Assembly: GCA_021372495.1 (NCBI GenBank)
Contig: JAJFUF010000031.1
Span: forward strand, 62,001-126,000
Source: Lysobacteraceae bacterium
Lineage (GTDB): Bacteria > Pseudomonadota > Gammaproteobacteria > Xanthomonadales > Rhodanobacteraceae
Length of the DNA stretch: 64,000 nucleotides
Reading direction: 5' to 3'
Shown here piece by piece: positions 38,140 to 48,398 of the stretch. How positions within the stretch are numbered: the first letter of the stretch is position 1; the number at the start of each line of letters is the position of its first letter. The notes under the pieces are model-generated. The model made no database searches. It saw only the letters and a program-made list of their open reading frames with translations, and was not told the DNA's origin. The position numbers and the translations under genes are program-made.

Positions 38140-39104
38140 CACTGCTTCTCCAGGGAGTGGATGTAGGCCACGATGGCGTTGACGTCTTCATCTTTGAGCA
38201 GCTTGTCGTACGCGGGCATGACGCCGGCCGGATAGCCCGCCACGACCTTCGCGTTCGGCTGGCGGATCGACTCGGCGAGGTAGGCGTCATCCGCCTTCAC
38301 CGTGCTGCCGTCCGCGAGACTTACCTGCGAGCCGGACAGTCCGCCCCAGCCGGGTCCCACCAGGCGCGTGTCGTCGAGCGCATGACACGAGCCGCAGGCG
38401 TATTCCTTCACGAGCTGCTCGCCGCGCGCGGCCGGATCGGGCGCGACCGTGCCAGCCGCAGGCGCGGCTGCCGCAGGCGCGGCTGCAGCGACGGCATGCG
38501 TGCCGTGGGCCAACTGCAGGCGCCTGTCGAGCCCCTCGATCTTCACCTTGGGCGGCCAGCCTTCGGTGTTCAGTGCCGACGTGTATTTCAGATACGCGAT
38601 CAGTTGCCCCACCTCTTCGCTGCTGAGCGGCAGGTTGGGCATCAGGCTGGTGCCGCCGCCGCGACGCTCGACGCGTTGCTGGGCGCCGGAGTACTTCTTG
38701 AAGTAGGCCTCGATCGAATCGACGCCGGTATCGGCGATCTGGTCCTGGTTCATCAGCTGCGTGCGCACCGCCGCCTCCGTGGGCCAGCCGCCCGCCGACG
38801 GCAGGAAAGCCGCAAGCCACGCGGGACCCGCGCGCTCGTACTCCTTGGTGAGATCCGGGCCGAGATAGGCGCCGTTGCCCACCATGGTGTGGCAACCCAT
38901 GCAGTTGTAGGACTGGAACACGCGCTTGCCGTCGGCCGCCTTGTAGGGGCCGAAGGAAACGCTGTCCGGCGTGATCTGGTTACGCGATTTCAGGAACGAG
39001 AATCCGGACAGCATGATGAAGATCAGCATCATGATGCCGAGGGCGACAAGCGCTCGGCGGCGCTTGCGGGTCTCGTCGCAGTTCTTGCCGTTTGCGCAGC
39101 TCAT
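38139..39104 (-). CDS. norC: Nitric oxide reductase cytochrome c subunit NorC with extra C-terminal cytochrome c domain
   Basis: 321 aa, about twice normal NorC. The N-terminal part is a NorC: one anchor segment (residues about 19-38), haem site CMGCH (68-72) and probable Met155 ligand (LMPNLPLS). An Ala/Pro linker (about 204-225) follows. A second class I cytochrome c domain has CGSCH (237-241), LVGPGWGGLSGSQVSLADGS and Met296 (YPAGVMPAYD), resembling the cytochrome domain fused to caa3 oxidase subunit II. The second haem may act as a built-in electron entry point. Confidence 0.92.
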   Translation of the reverse strand: MSCANGKNCDETRKRRRALVALGIMMLIFIMLSGFSFLKSRNQITPDSVSFGPYKAADGKRVFQSYNCMGCHTMVGNGAYLGPDLTKEYERAGPAWLAAFLPSAGGWPTEAAVRTQLMNQDQIADTGVDSIEAYFKKYSGAQQRVERRGGGTSLMPNLPLSSEEVGQLIAYLKYTSALNTEGWPPKVKIEGLDRRLQLAHGTHAVAAAAPAAAAPAAGTVAPDPAARGEQLVKEYACGSCHALDDTRLVGPGWGGLSGSQVSLADGSTVKADDAYLAESIRQPNAKVVAGYPAGVMPAYDKLLKDEDVNAIVAYIHSLEKQ

Positions 39105-39379
39105 GGTGCGTTGGCCTCGTCGGTTCCGGGACGGCCCGCGCTGCCCGCGCCGGCGGATGCCGCGTGTTCCAGCGCGTCATGCTGGAACAGCGTGCGCAGG
39201 CTGCCGATGAAGATGTAGAAGACGTACACCGCCAGCACGAAGCCGACGGAGAAATAGAACTGCCAGGCCAGGTGCGATTCCGGCCAATACTCGAAATTGC
39301 GCCAGAACGGCCATGACAGCAGGAAGCCGGCCGCGCTGGCCAGCACCGAAAGCGTCAGATCAATGATTCGCTGCACCAC
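39101..39379 (-). CDS. Small two-helix membrane protein of the nor operon
   Basis: 92-aa protein, not recognised. Two hydrophobic segments are visible: residues about 5-25 (IIDLTLSVLASAAGFLLSWPF) and about 41-60 (FYFSVGFVLAVYVFYIFIGS). A polar Gly/Ala tail follows. It has no ATG; the GTG at 39379 (or the adjacent GTG at 39376) follows a GGGGGTGG stretch. Its stop overlaps the norC ATG (ATGA), and it is the first gene after the FNR-type promoter. Position suggests an assembly or accessory part of NOR. Confidence 0.75.
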   Translation of the reverse strand: MVQRIIDLTLSVLASAAGFLLSWPFWRNFEYWPESHLAWQFYFSVGFVLAVYVFYIFIGSLRTLFQHDALEHAASAGAGSAGRPGTDEANAP

Positions 39380-39475
39380 GTGAGCCACCCCCAACGGACG
39401 ATTGAAGTACGGTCGGGCAACGCCGCAAACCGCCGCATCCCCTCCCGCTGGAGGATGCACGTGAAAGGCGTGACG

Positions 39476-39537
39476 AATATAGGAACGGCGCGCGCGGGTG
39501 CGACTGACCCAAGTCAAGCGACAAGACTTTTTGTCGC
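39476..39537 (-). promoter_or_regulatory. FNR/DNR-type class II promoter of the nor operon
   Basis: On the minus strand TTGAC-TTGG-GTCAG (39504-39517) matches 9 of 10 half-site positions of the CRP/FNR-family box used by FNR, DNR and NNR. A -10, TATATT (39476-39481), has its centre 32 bp from the box centre. That places the box at about -41.5, the class II activation position. Just upstream is a perfect palindrome GCGACAA-GACTTT-TTGTCGC (39518-39537), possibly a second regulator's site. Oxygen- or NO-responsive control of the nor genes is the natural reading. Confidence 0.7.
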
Positions 39538-39788
39538 ATGGACACCATCGCGCTGCCGAAAACGGCGTGCGCGCGCACGCATGGACGGGGGCGGACGCCG
39601 CGCTGCCCTTGCACGCGAGCAGGACCCGGCAACGCCGCGAGCGTGATCGCGAAGGAATCGCGTTCCCATGCCCGCGATAGAAGACCCGGACCGCGCGATG
39701 GACGCCGTGCCCGCGGAAACGGGCATGCGCCGGAAACGGCAGGACGATTTCCCGCTTTCGCGGGGACGACGGCGTGCCCGGGCGTTCC
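39538..39788. other. Gene-free stretch between nor promoter and recO, with a degenerate REP-like unit
   Basis: About 250 bp with no gene. It contains GATTTCCCGC-TTTC-GCGGGGACGAC (39749-39772), similar to the CCGC/GCGGGAA boxes in the dapB-dnaJ gap, and a GCCCGCGGAAACGGGC hairpin-like stretch. Nothing else is recognisable. Confidence 0.45.
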
Positions 39789-40499
39789 CTAGCGTCGCCG
39801 CAGCGCTTCGCCCAGCACGCGCCACGCACGCAGCTCGCCGCCGCCGAGGTGGGCGGCGATCACCGCGCGCATCAGCCGCCGCAGCGCGGCCAGGCCCTCG
39901 GCATCCGGCGCGACGTCCGCGTCCAGCGCCAGCAGATCGGCGCCGCGCACGCGCGGGCCGGGCTGGCCGCGCCACGGCAGCGGACCGTACTCGGGCAGGT
40001 AGACATAGTCCGCATCCGGCCGCAGCGGCGCGTCGCTCTCGGCCTCGCACGCGAGCTGCAAACCGTAGCCGAGCGCGTCGAGCAGGTCGCGCTCGAAGCG
40101 GCGCAGCGTCCAGGCCAGCGGTTCGCCGCCGGCGAGGCGACCGAGCGCCAGCGCGTACGCACCGAACAGCTCCGGATGTGCATCCTGGCGCGCAACGAGG
40201 CGCACCACCAGCTCGTTGAGATAGAGGCCGGCCAGCAGCGCGTCGCCGACGAGACGCTGCGGCGCGCCGGCGGCTTCGGCGCCGACCAGCGTACCGAGTT
40301 CGCCGCGCGCGCTCCAGGAGAGCGCCAGCGGCAGGAACGGTTCCAGCTCGGCACGCGCCAGCCGCGCGCGTTCGCGGCGTACGCCGCGCGCCACCAGGCC
40401 GACGCGGCCGTGATCGCGCGTCAGGCATTCGAGCAACAGGCTGGTCTCGCGATACGCGCGCGCGTGCAGGACGTAGGCGGGCTGCTGGTCGATGCGCAT
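39789..40499 (-). CDS. recO: DNA repair protein RecO
   Basis: 236-aa recombination mediator that helps load RecA on SSB-coated gaps. The N-terminal OB fold begins QPAYVLHARAYRETSLLLECLTRDHGRVGLVARGVRRERAR. The helical C-terminal domain includes LLAGLYLNELVVRLVARQDAHPELF and LRRFERDLLDALGYGLQL. The usual rnc-era-recO order is kept, but a 134-bp repeat-containing gap separates it from era. Confidence 0.94.
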   Translation of the reverse strand: MRIDQQPAYVLHARAYRETSLLLECLTRDHGRVGLVARGVRRERARLARAELEPFLPLALSWSARGELGTLVGAEAAGAPQRLVGDALLAGLYLNELVVRLVARQDAHPELFGAYALALGRLAGGEPLAWTLRRFERDLLDALGYGLQLACEAESDAPLRPDADYVYLPEYGPLPWRGQPGPRVRGADLLALDADVAPDAEGLAALRRLMRAVIAAHLGGGELRAWRVLGEALRRR

Positions 40500-40503
40500 C
40501 GAA

Positions 40504-40617
40504 GAGACGGGAGACGCGAGACGGGAGACTGGATGAGATTCGCGGTTCCGTCATTGCGGCGCAAGCCGCAATGACGAAATCGGAGGGCTGCGCATCGCGG
40601 CTCAGCGTTCTCCCGTC
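40504..40617. repeat. Composite repeat between recO and era
   Basis: Four tandem 7-bp units (GAGACGG, GAGACGC, GAGACGG, GAGACTG; 40504-40531) are followed by a perfect 12-bp palindrome (CGTCATTGCGGC-GCAA-GCCGCAATGACG, 40549-40576). A reversed unit, TCTCCCGTC (40609-40617), closes the element. The facing heptads around a centre resemble the dnaK-dnaJ gap. Confidence 0.65.
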
Positions 40618-40633
40618 CCGCGCCCCCCCGCCC

Positions 40634-41548
40634 TCAATCCGTATATCCGAACTGCTTCAGCGCCGCCTCGTCGTCCGACCACGACTCGCGCACCTTGACC
40701 CACAGGCGCAGGAACACCCGGCGCTCGAACAGGCGCTCCATCGCCTTGCGCGCGCCGCTGCCGATCGCCTTCAGGCGCTCGCCGCCGGCGCCGATCACGA
40801 TGGCCTTCTGGCCTTCGCGCTCGACCCAGATCACCGCATGAATCTCGGCGATGCCGTCGGCGCGTTCCTGGAACTGCTCGATCTCGACGGTGGTTGCATA
40901 CGGCAACTCGGCCTCGAGGCGCAGCATCAGTTGCTCGCGCACCAGCTCGGCGGCGAGGAAACGCTCGCTGCGATCGGTGATCTCGTCGTCGCCGTACAGC
41001 GGCGCACGCTGCGGCAGGCGCGCGAGGATGCCCTGCTCCAGCTCGGCCAGGCCCTCGCGCTTCAACGCGGAGACGTAGTAGACCTCGTCGAACGGATGCC
41101 GGGCGACGACCCCGGCGACGAACGGCAGCAGCTTCGACTTGTCGCGCGCGCTGTCGACCTTGTTGACCGCGAGCAGGCGCGGCACCGTGCGCTCGCCGAG
41201 CGCGGCGTACACCGCCGTGTCCTCGTCGCCCCAGCGCCCGGCCTCGACCACCTGCACGGCGACGTCGACCTCGGCGATCGCCTGGTGCGCGGCGCGGTTG
41301 AGGCTGCGGTTCATCGCACGCTTGACGCCGCGATGCAGGCCGGGCGTATCGACGTACAGGATCTGGCCATCGGGCCGCGTGGCGATGCCGAGGATGCGGT
41401 GGCGCGTGGTGTGCGGCCGCGGCGTGACGATGCTCAGCCGATAGCCGATCAGCGCGTTCAGCAGGGTCGACTTGCCGACGTTGGGCCGGCCGAGCAGCGC
41501 GACCATGCCGCAGCGCGGCGGAACGCCGGCGGATGCCGTATCGCTCAT
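40634..41548 (-). CDS. era: GTPase Era
   Basis: 304-aa essential GTPase in 16S rRNA maturation and 30S assembly. G motifs: G1 [17 protein letters not shown]2 [13 protein letters not shown]3 DTPGLH, G4 NKVD, G5 SALKREG. The C-terminal KH domain has [33 protein letters not shown]. The ATG at 41548 overlaps the rnc stop (ATGA); the frame extends upstream inside rnc but is not part of Era. Confidence 0.97.
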   Translation of the reverse strand: MSDTASAGVPPRCGMVALLGRPNVGKSTLLNALIGYRLSIVTPRPHTTRHRILGIATRPDGQILYVDTPGLHRGVKRAMNRSLNRAAHQAIAEVDVAVQVVEAGRWGDEDTAVYAALGERTVPRLLAVNKVDSARDKSKLLPFVAGVVARHPFDEVYYVSALKREGLAELEQGILARLPQRAPLYGDDEITDRSERFLAAELVREQLMLRLEAELPYATTVEIEQFQERADGIAEIHAVIWVEREGQKAIVIGAGGERLKAIGSGARKAMERLFERRVFLRLWVKVRESWSDDEAALKQFGYTD

Positions 41549-42204
41549 CGCTGCAGCCGCTGCGGCAATGCGGCCAGCGCGCGTTCGGCCGCGGCCTGCT
41601 CGGCGGCGCGCCGGCTGCCGCCGTGGCCCTCGAAACGCAACGTCTCGGGTTCTGCCAGCAGGCAGGCCACGTCGAAGGTCTTGGCGTGGTCCTCGCCGTG
41701 GCTGGCCAGCAGCTCGTACTGCGGCAGCGCGCAGCCGTGCGCCTGCAGCAGCTCCTGCAGGCGCGTCTTCGGATCCTTCTCGGACTTGCCCAGCGCGGCG
41801 ACGCGCGGCACGAACAGGCCGCGGATCACCTCGCGGCAGGCGGCGTAGCCGCCGTCCAGATAAACCGCCGCCAGCAGCGCCTCGAAGGCGTCGGCCAGGA
41901 TCGAATCGCGGCGGAAGCCGCCGCTCTTCAGCTCGCCCGGCCCCATCCGCAGCGCGTCGCCCAGCTCCAGCTCGCGCGCCACCTCGGCCAGGCTCTGGCC
42001 GTTGACCAGCTGCGCGCGCAGGCGCGACAGCTCGCCCTCGCTGGCTTCCGGGCGCGCCTCGAACAGCAGCTCGGCGACGCACAGGTTCAGCATGGCGTCG
42101 CCAAGGAACTCCAGGCGTTCGTTGTTGGGCCGGCCGGCGCTGCGGTGGGTCAGCGCCAGCGCCGCCAGCGCGGCATCGCGAAAACGGTAGCCCAGCTTCA
42201 GCAC
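41545..42204 (-). CDS. rnc: Ribonuclease III
   Basis: 219-aa double-strand-specific endoribonuclease that processes rRNA and mRNA. The catalytic signature is [21 protein letters not shown], with further metal-binding residues in [15 protein letters not shown]. The C-terminal dsRNA-binding domain includes [21 protein letters not shown] and [18 protein letters not shown]. It starts with GTG (42204), one base after the DUF4845 stop. Confidence 0.96.
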   Translation of the reverse strand: MLKLGYRFRDAALAALALTHRSAGRPNNERLEFLGDAMLNLCVAELLFEARPEASEGELSRLRAQLVNGQSLAEVARELELGDALRMGPGELKSGGFRRDSILADAFEALLAAVYLDGGYAACREVIRGLFVPRVAALGKSEKDPKTRLQELLQAHGCALPQYELLASHGEDHAKTFDVACLLAEPETLRFEGHGGSRRAAEQAAAERALAALPQRLQR

Positions 42205-42205
42205 A

Positions 42206-42586
42206 TCAATCGCCGCCGCCCTGGAGCGCGACGCTCTTGGTGAAATGCACCAGGAAATCGACGTTGTAGGCGAACGGGATCTGCTTGTCGTAGGTGACGG
42301 TCAGCGTGCCGCCGTTGCCCTGCTGGTCCAGCTTGATGTCCTGCGGCTTGACCGTGTCGGTGTCGACATACTGGAAGCTGAACTTGTACAGCAGGTCGCG
42401 GCGCAGCTCGTCCTGCGACTTGCTGGTCGCGCCGGCCTCGCTTGCCACCTGGTTCATCGACTTGACCACGCCGAAGAACTCGACGTAGGCGGGCACCAGC
42501 TTCATCGCGGTGTAGGCGAACACGCCCGCCACGGCCAGGACCACCAGAAAACCGATCAGCGTGATGCCGGTCTGCCTGCTTTTCAT
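42206..42586 (-). CDS. DUF4845 single-pass membrane protein
   Basis: 126-aa protein with an N-terminal membrane helix resembling a type IV pilin/TadE-like start (RQTGITLIGFLVVLAVAGVFAYTAMKLVPAYVEFFGVVKSM). A short beta-rich region follows. DUF4845 proteins commonly lie between lepB and rnc in xanthomonads and pseudomonads; the function is unknown. Confidence 0.85.
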   Translation of the reverse strand: MKSRQTGITLIGFLVVLAVAGVFAYTAMKLVPAYVEFFGVVKSMNQVASEAGATSKSQDELRRDLLYKFSFQYVDTDTVKPQDIKLDQQGNGGTLTVTYDKQIPFAYNVDFLVHFTKSVALQGGGD

Positions 42587-42623
42587 GCGCCTCCCCCTGC
42601 CGCGTGCGCGGCGCTTCGATGCG

Positions 42624-43442
42624 TCACTTGACCACGGTGCCGATGCGGCCGAAGTCCACGCCGTGGTTCATCCCCTTCCAGCTGAACCAGATCAGAAACG
42701 CCTTGCCGACCAGGTTCTGTTCCGGCACGCAGCCCCAGAAGCGGCTGTCGGCACTATTATCGCGATTATCGCCCATGGCGAAATAGCAGTTTTGCGGCAC
42801 TCGCCACGTTCCGTCCCGGCTCTCGCCCAGGCCCGGAATCGCGATGATGCGATGGTCGACGCCGTCGAGGTGTTCGACGCGCACCACCGCGCCGACCCGC
42901 TCCAGCATCTGGCCTTCGGCGTCCTCGCCGGCGTACGGCCCGACCGGGTCCTGGATGATCGGCTTGCCGTTGATGAACACCTTGTCCGCGCTGACGGTGA
43001 CCTCGTCGCCGGGCAGGCCGACCACGCGCTTGATGTAGTCCTGGACCGGATCCGGCGGATAGCGGAACACGATCACGTCGCCGCGGTGCGGCTCGCCGGT
43101 GGCGATCACCTTGGTGTTGAATGCCGGCAGGCGCAGGCCGTAGGCGAACTTGTTGACCAGGATGAAGTCGCCTACCAGCAGGGTCGGCATCATCGATCCG
43201 GACGGGATGCGGAACGGCTCGGCGATGAACGAGCGGAACACCAGCACCGCCAGGATCACCGGGAAGAACGAGCGCGCGTAGTCGACCAGCACCGGCTCGT
43301 GCGGCGTCTCGCCGCGCGCCACGGCGCGCTCGAGGCGACGGCGGTAGAACAGCATCCGGTCGATCGCCCAGACCACGCCGGTCAGCGCGGTCAACGCCAG
43401 CAGCAATGCGGCGAAGTCGAAATCCATTCCAAACAGCTTCAT
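42624..43442 (-). CDS. lepB: Signal peptidase I
   Basis: 272-aa inner-membrane protease that removes signal peptides from exported proteins. An N-terminal membrane segment (FAALLLALTALTGVVWAIDRML) is followed by the catalytic Ser in IPSGSMMPTLLVGDFILVNK and the general-base Lys in DYIKRVVGLPGDEV. Box E, MGDNRDNSADSRFWGCVPEQNLVGKA, is intact. Lies 22 bp after lepA. Confidence 0.97.
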   Translation of the reverse strand: MKLFGMDFDFAALLLALTALTGVVWAIDRMLFYRRRLERAVARGETPHEPVLVDYARSFFPVILAVLVFRSFIAEPFRIPSGSMMPTLLVGDFILVNKFAYGLRLPAFNTKVIATGEPHRGDVIVFRYPPDPVQDYIKRVVGLPGDEVTVSADKVFINGKPIIQDPVGPYAGEDAEGQMLERVGAVVRVEHLDGVDHRIIAIPGLGESRDGTWRVPQNCYFAMGDNRDNSADSRFWGCVPEQNLVGKAFLIWFSWKGMNHGVDFGRIGTVVK

Positions 43443-43464
43443 GCGGTCCGCTCCGGTCCGGGCA

Positions 43465-45258
<1,794 letters not shown>

Positions 45259-45400
45259 GGAACGGCGCGGCAGGGGATGGCGGGCGCAGCGTGGTGCGCT
45301 TCGGGCCGCCCGCAGGCGGCCCGAAGCCGGGATTATCGCATGAGCCGGACGCCGCACGGGCCGGCCGTCCCCGCGGCGGGCGCGCCGGCGCGGGCGGGGC

Positions 45401-46813
45401 TCAGCCGCCGTCCTTGGGTACGGTGATGGCGATGAAGCTGGTCGCGTCGTCGCGGCGCACCAGCAGCATCACCGGCTCGCCCGGCTTGGCGCCCTTGACC
45501 GCCTGGTTGAACGCCGCCGCCGAGGCGACGCGCGCGCGGCCGACCATCAGGATCACGTCGCCCGGCTGCAAGCCGGCGCGACGGGCGGCGACGCCGATCA
45601 CGCGCGCCACGCCGACGCCCTCGCCGGCCTTCAGGCCGAGGCGCTGGCGGTCGGCGGCGGTGAGGTCCTGCACCACCAGGCCGAGCGGGTTGCCGCTGAC
45701 CGCGCCGGCCTCGGCGGCGGCCAGCGTCCTGGCGTCGCGCGGCAGCTCGCCCACCGTCACCCCGACGTTGCGCTGCTTGCCGTCGCGGAAGATTTCCAGC
45801 GTGGCCTTGCTGCCCGGACGGCTGGCGCCGACCAGCGGCGGCAGGTCGGCCGGGCCGTCGATCGGCTGGCCGTTGAACGCGAGGATCACGTCGCCGGGCT
45901 TGATGCCGGCCTTCTCCGCCGGGCTGCCCGCGTTGATCACGCTGACCATCGCGCCGCCGGTATTGGGCAGGCCGACGCTCTTCGCCAATGCGTCGGTCAC
46001 CGCCTGGATCTGCACGCCGATCATGCCGCGGGTGACGAAGCCCTTGTCCTTGATCTGCTGCACCGCGCTCATCGCGATGTCGATCGGGATCGAGAACGAC
46101 ACGCCCATGTAGCCGCCGGTGTTGGAGAAGATCTGCGAGTTGATGCCGACCACCTGGCCGTCGAGATTGAACAGCGGGCCGCCCGAATTGCCGCGGTTGA
46201 TCGGCACGTCGGTCTGGATGAACGGCACGTACTGCTGGTCGCTGGCGCCGAAGTTGCGGCCGACCGCGCTGACGATGCCCGCCGTGACCGAATGGTCGAA
46301 GCCGAACGGCGAGCCGATCGCCACCACCCACTGCCCCGCCTTGAGCTGGTGCGAGTCGCCGATGGTCACGGTCGGCAGGCCGCTGGCGCTGACCTTGAGC
46401 AGCGCGATGTCGTACTGGGCGTCGGTGCCGACCACCTTGGCGGTGAACTCGCGGCGGTCGGACAGCTTGACCTTGACCTGGTCGGCGCCGTCGACGACGT
46501 GGTTGTTGGTCAGGATGTAGCCGTCGCTGGAGATGATGAAGCCGGAGCCCAGCGAGAAACGCTCGTCGTCGCGCTGCGGCGGCAGCGGGATGCCGAAGAA
46601 GCGGCGGAAGATTTCCGGCATCTGCTGGTCGGGGCCGGCGTCCGCGTCGGCGCTTGCGCGCGTCTGGCCATCGTAGGTGGCCTGCACGTTGACCACGGCC
46701 CGGCCGTTCTTCTCGACGATGCCGGTGAAGTCCGGCAGGCCGGCGGCAAGTGCGCTGCCGGCGACCAGCAGCAGCGCGCCCAGCGCCGCGAACCGCATCG
46801 TGAACCTTTTCAT
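45401..46813 (-). CDS. degP: Periplasmic serine protease DegP/MucD-type (Do family)
   Basis: 470-aa HtrA protease and chaperone that degrades misfolded envelope proteins. A signal peptide ([23 protein letters not shown]) is followed by a trypsin-like domain with His in [12 protein letters not shown], Asp in [10 protein letters not shown] and Ser in [11 protein letters not shown]. Two PDZ domains follow ([22 protein letters not shown] and [19 protein letters not shown]). It lies downstream of rpoE-rseA, the place mucD holds in xanthomonads. AGGAGGT precedes the ATG. The 257-bp gap to rseA holds no gene. Confidence 0.95.
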   Translation of the reverse strand: MKRFTMRFAALGALLLVAGSALAAGLPDFTGIVEKNGRAVVNVQATYDGQTRASADADAGPDQQMPEIFRRFFGIPLPPQRDDERFSLGSGFIISSDGYILTNNHVVDGADQVKVKLSDRREFTAKVVGTDAQYDIALLKVSASGLPTVTIGDSHQLKAGQWVVAIGSPFGFDHSVTAGIVSAVGRNFGASDQQYVPFIQTDVPINRGNSGGPLFNLDGQVVGINSQIFSNTGGYMGVSFSIPIDIAMSAVQQIKDKGFVTRGMIGVQIQAVTDALAKSVGLPNTGGAMVSVINAGSPAEKAGIKPGDVILAFNGQPIDGPADLPPLVGASRPGSKATLEIFRDGKQRNVGVTVGELPRDARTLAAAEAGAVSGNPLGLVVQDLTAADRQRLGLKAGEGVGVARVIGVAARRAGLQPGDVILMVGRARVASAAAFNQAVKGAKPGEPVMLLVRRDDATSFIAITVPKDGG

Positions 46814-47070
46814 CGCATCGACCTCCTGGGTGCCATCCGCCCGCGCATCGGGGCGCGAGCCCTCGCGCGGCAGGGAAAGTGGATTGTGGCTGGATTCCGC
46901 CCGGGCCCGCAGCACAGACTGCGGCGCCCGGCCGCGGGTTCCCGCACGGCGCGCCGCTGCGGATTCAGCGCGCGCCCCCGCGCGTACCGGCGGCGCGAAG
47001 CGGCCGCGTCACCTGCCCGCGATCCGCACCTCCGCGGCCATCGGAGCGCGGCGGGCGCCCGCGCACGGAA

Positions 47071-47709
47071 TCATCGACCGTCCCGCGCGCCCGTTTCGGC
47101 CGAGGGCGCGGGCGGCGGCGCGAGCAGCAGCAGGTAGGGCACGGCGCCGCCCCCGTTTGCCGTGCCGGCGGCGCGCGCATGCCGGGCCAGGTACGGCTCG
47201 AGCTCGCGCGAGTAGGCGACCGGCCGCACGAAGTCCAGCGGGTTGTCGGCGACGGCACCGGCCGGCTGCGCCAGCATCGGCGCGGCGACCGGCCCCGGCA
47301 GCGATGCCTGCAGGGAAGTGTCCGCGGCCTGCGCGGGCGCCGGACGGCTCGGCGCCGCGACGATGCCCGGTCCGGCGACGCCGGGGCCATCCGGCTGCAC
47401 CAGCACCAGCGCGGCGACGGCGACGCCGGCGGCGATCGCGCCGCCGGCGGTCCAGCGCAGCCAGCGCCTGCCGCTGGCGCGCGACGGCGCCGGCAGCGTT
47501 TGCACCGTGCGCATCACGCGCGCGGCGAAATCGGGGCCGGCGATGCGCTGCGACTGCCGGCGCAGGCCGTCGCGCGCGAGGTGATAGCGGCCCCACGCGG
47601 CGGCCAGCGCGTCGTCGTGCCCGAGCCGGCGCAACAGGAAGCGCACCTCCTGGGCATCCAGCTCGCCGTCCATCCACGCGGACAGCTGCAGTTTGACGTC
47701 GTCGCTCAT
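47071..47709 (-). CDS. rseA: Sigma-E factor negative regulator RseA
   Basis: 212-aa anti-sigma factor. The N-terminal cytoplasmic part (LQLSAWMDGELDAQEVRFLLRRLGHDDALAAAWGRYHLARDGLR) is the RseA signature that holds RpoE. A membrane segment (AGGAIAAGVAVAALVLV, residues about 88-105) follows, then a Pro/Ala-rich periplasmic part that DegS-type proteases would sense. Located 5 bp after rpoE. No rseB homologue follows. Confidence 0.92.
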   Translation of the reverse strand: MSDDVKLQLSAWMDGELDAQEVRFLLRRLGHDDALAAAWGRYHLARDGLRRQSQRIAGPDFAARVMRTVQTLPAPSRASGRRWLRWTAGGAIAAGVAVAALVLVQPDGPGVAGPGIVAAPSRPAPAQAADTSLQASLPGPVAAPMLAQPAGAVADNPLDFVRPVAYSRELEPYLARHARAAGTANGGGAVPYLLLLAPPPAPSAETGARDGR

Positions 47710-47714
47710 GGCGT

Positions 47715-48302
47715 TCAGTCCTCTCGATCCGACAGCAGCGGGCGCAGCTTCTGGTCGATCGCCTCGCGCGCGCGGAAGATGCGCGAACGCACGGTGCCGA
47801 TCGGGCAGTTCATCGCTTCCGCGATCTCCTCGTAGCTGAGCCCGTCCACTTCGCGCAGGGTGATGGCGGTGCGCAGTTCCTCGGGCAGCTGTTGGACCGT
47901 GGCGAACACGGTTTGTTCAATTTCCTGGCGCAGCAGCTCGTGCTCGGGGGTGGCGCGGTCGCGCAGGCGCGAGCCGCCGTCGGCGTGCTCGGCGTCCTCG
48001 ATGGCGAGATCGCCGGTCGGCGGGCGGCGCCCCAGCGCGACCAGATGGTTCTTGGCGGTGTTGATCGCGATCTTGTACATCCAGGTGTAGAACGCGCTGT
48101 CGCCGCGGAAGGATCCGATCGCCCGGTAGGCGCGGATGAAGGCTTCCTGGGCCACGTCCTCGCACTCGCTCCAGTCGGAGACGTAGCGCGAGATCACGCC
48201 CACGATCTTGTGCTGGTACTTGCGCACCAGCAGATCGAAGGCCCTGGTGTCTCCATGCTGCACGCGCTCGACCAGCGCGCGGTCCACTTCGTGCTCGCCC
48301 AT
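47715..48302 (-). CDS. rpoE: RNA polymerase sigma-E factor
   Basis: 195-aa ECF sigma factor. Region 2 (DLLVRKYQHKIVGVISRYVSDWSECEDVAQEAFIRAYRAIGSFRGDSAFYTWMYKIAINTAKNHL) and region 4 (LPEELRTAITLREVDGLSYEEIAEAMNCPIGTVRSRIFRARE) closely follow E. coli RpoE. It controls the envelope stress response. Its own sigma-E-type promoter lies upstream, so it probably autoregulates. Confidence 0.97.
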   Translation of the reverse strand: MGEHEVDRALVERVQHGDTRAFDLLVRKYQHKIVGVISRYVSDWSECEDVAQEAFIRAYRAIGSFRGDSAFYTWMYKIAINTAKNHLVALGRRPPTGDLAIEDAEHADGGSRLRDRATPEHELLRQEIEQTVFATVQQLPEELRTAITLREVDGLSYEEIAEAMNCPIGTVRSRIFRAREAIDQKLRPLLSDRED

Positions 48303-48345
48303 CCGGGCCGCTCTCCCTCGGCGCCGACCTGGCCAAGCGTCCCGG

Positions 48346-48372
48346 TGAGACCGCGATCCAGGTCGGAAGTTC
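48346..48372 (-). promoter_or_regulatory. Sigma-E-dependent promoter of rpoE
   Basis: On the minus strand GAACTT (48367-48372), 15 nt, GTCTCA (48346-48351). The sigma-E consensus is GGAACTT-N15/16-GTCNAA. The start codon lies about 44 nt downstream of the -10. Indicates positive autoregulation of rpoE-rseA. Confidence 0.75.
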
Positions 48373-48398
48373 TCGACATGGGGCCGCGCGCGGCGGCC

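Noticed and set aside
46814..47070. Possible rseB remnant between rseA and degP
   Set aside because: The gap is only 257 bp, with no MucB-like motif in any frame.
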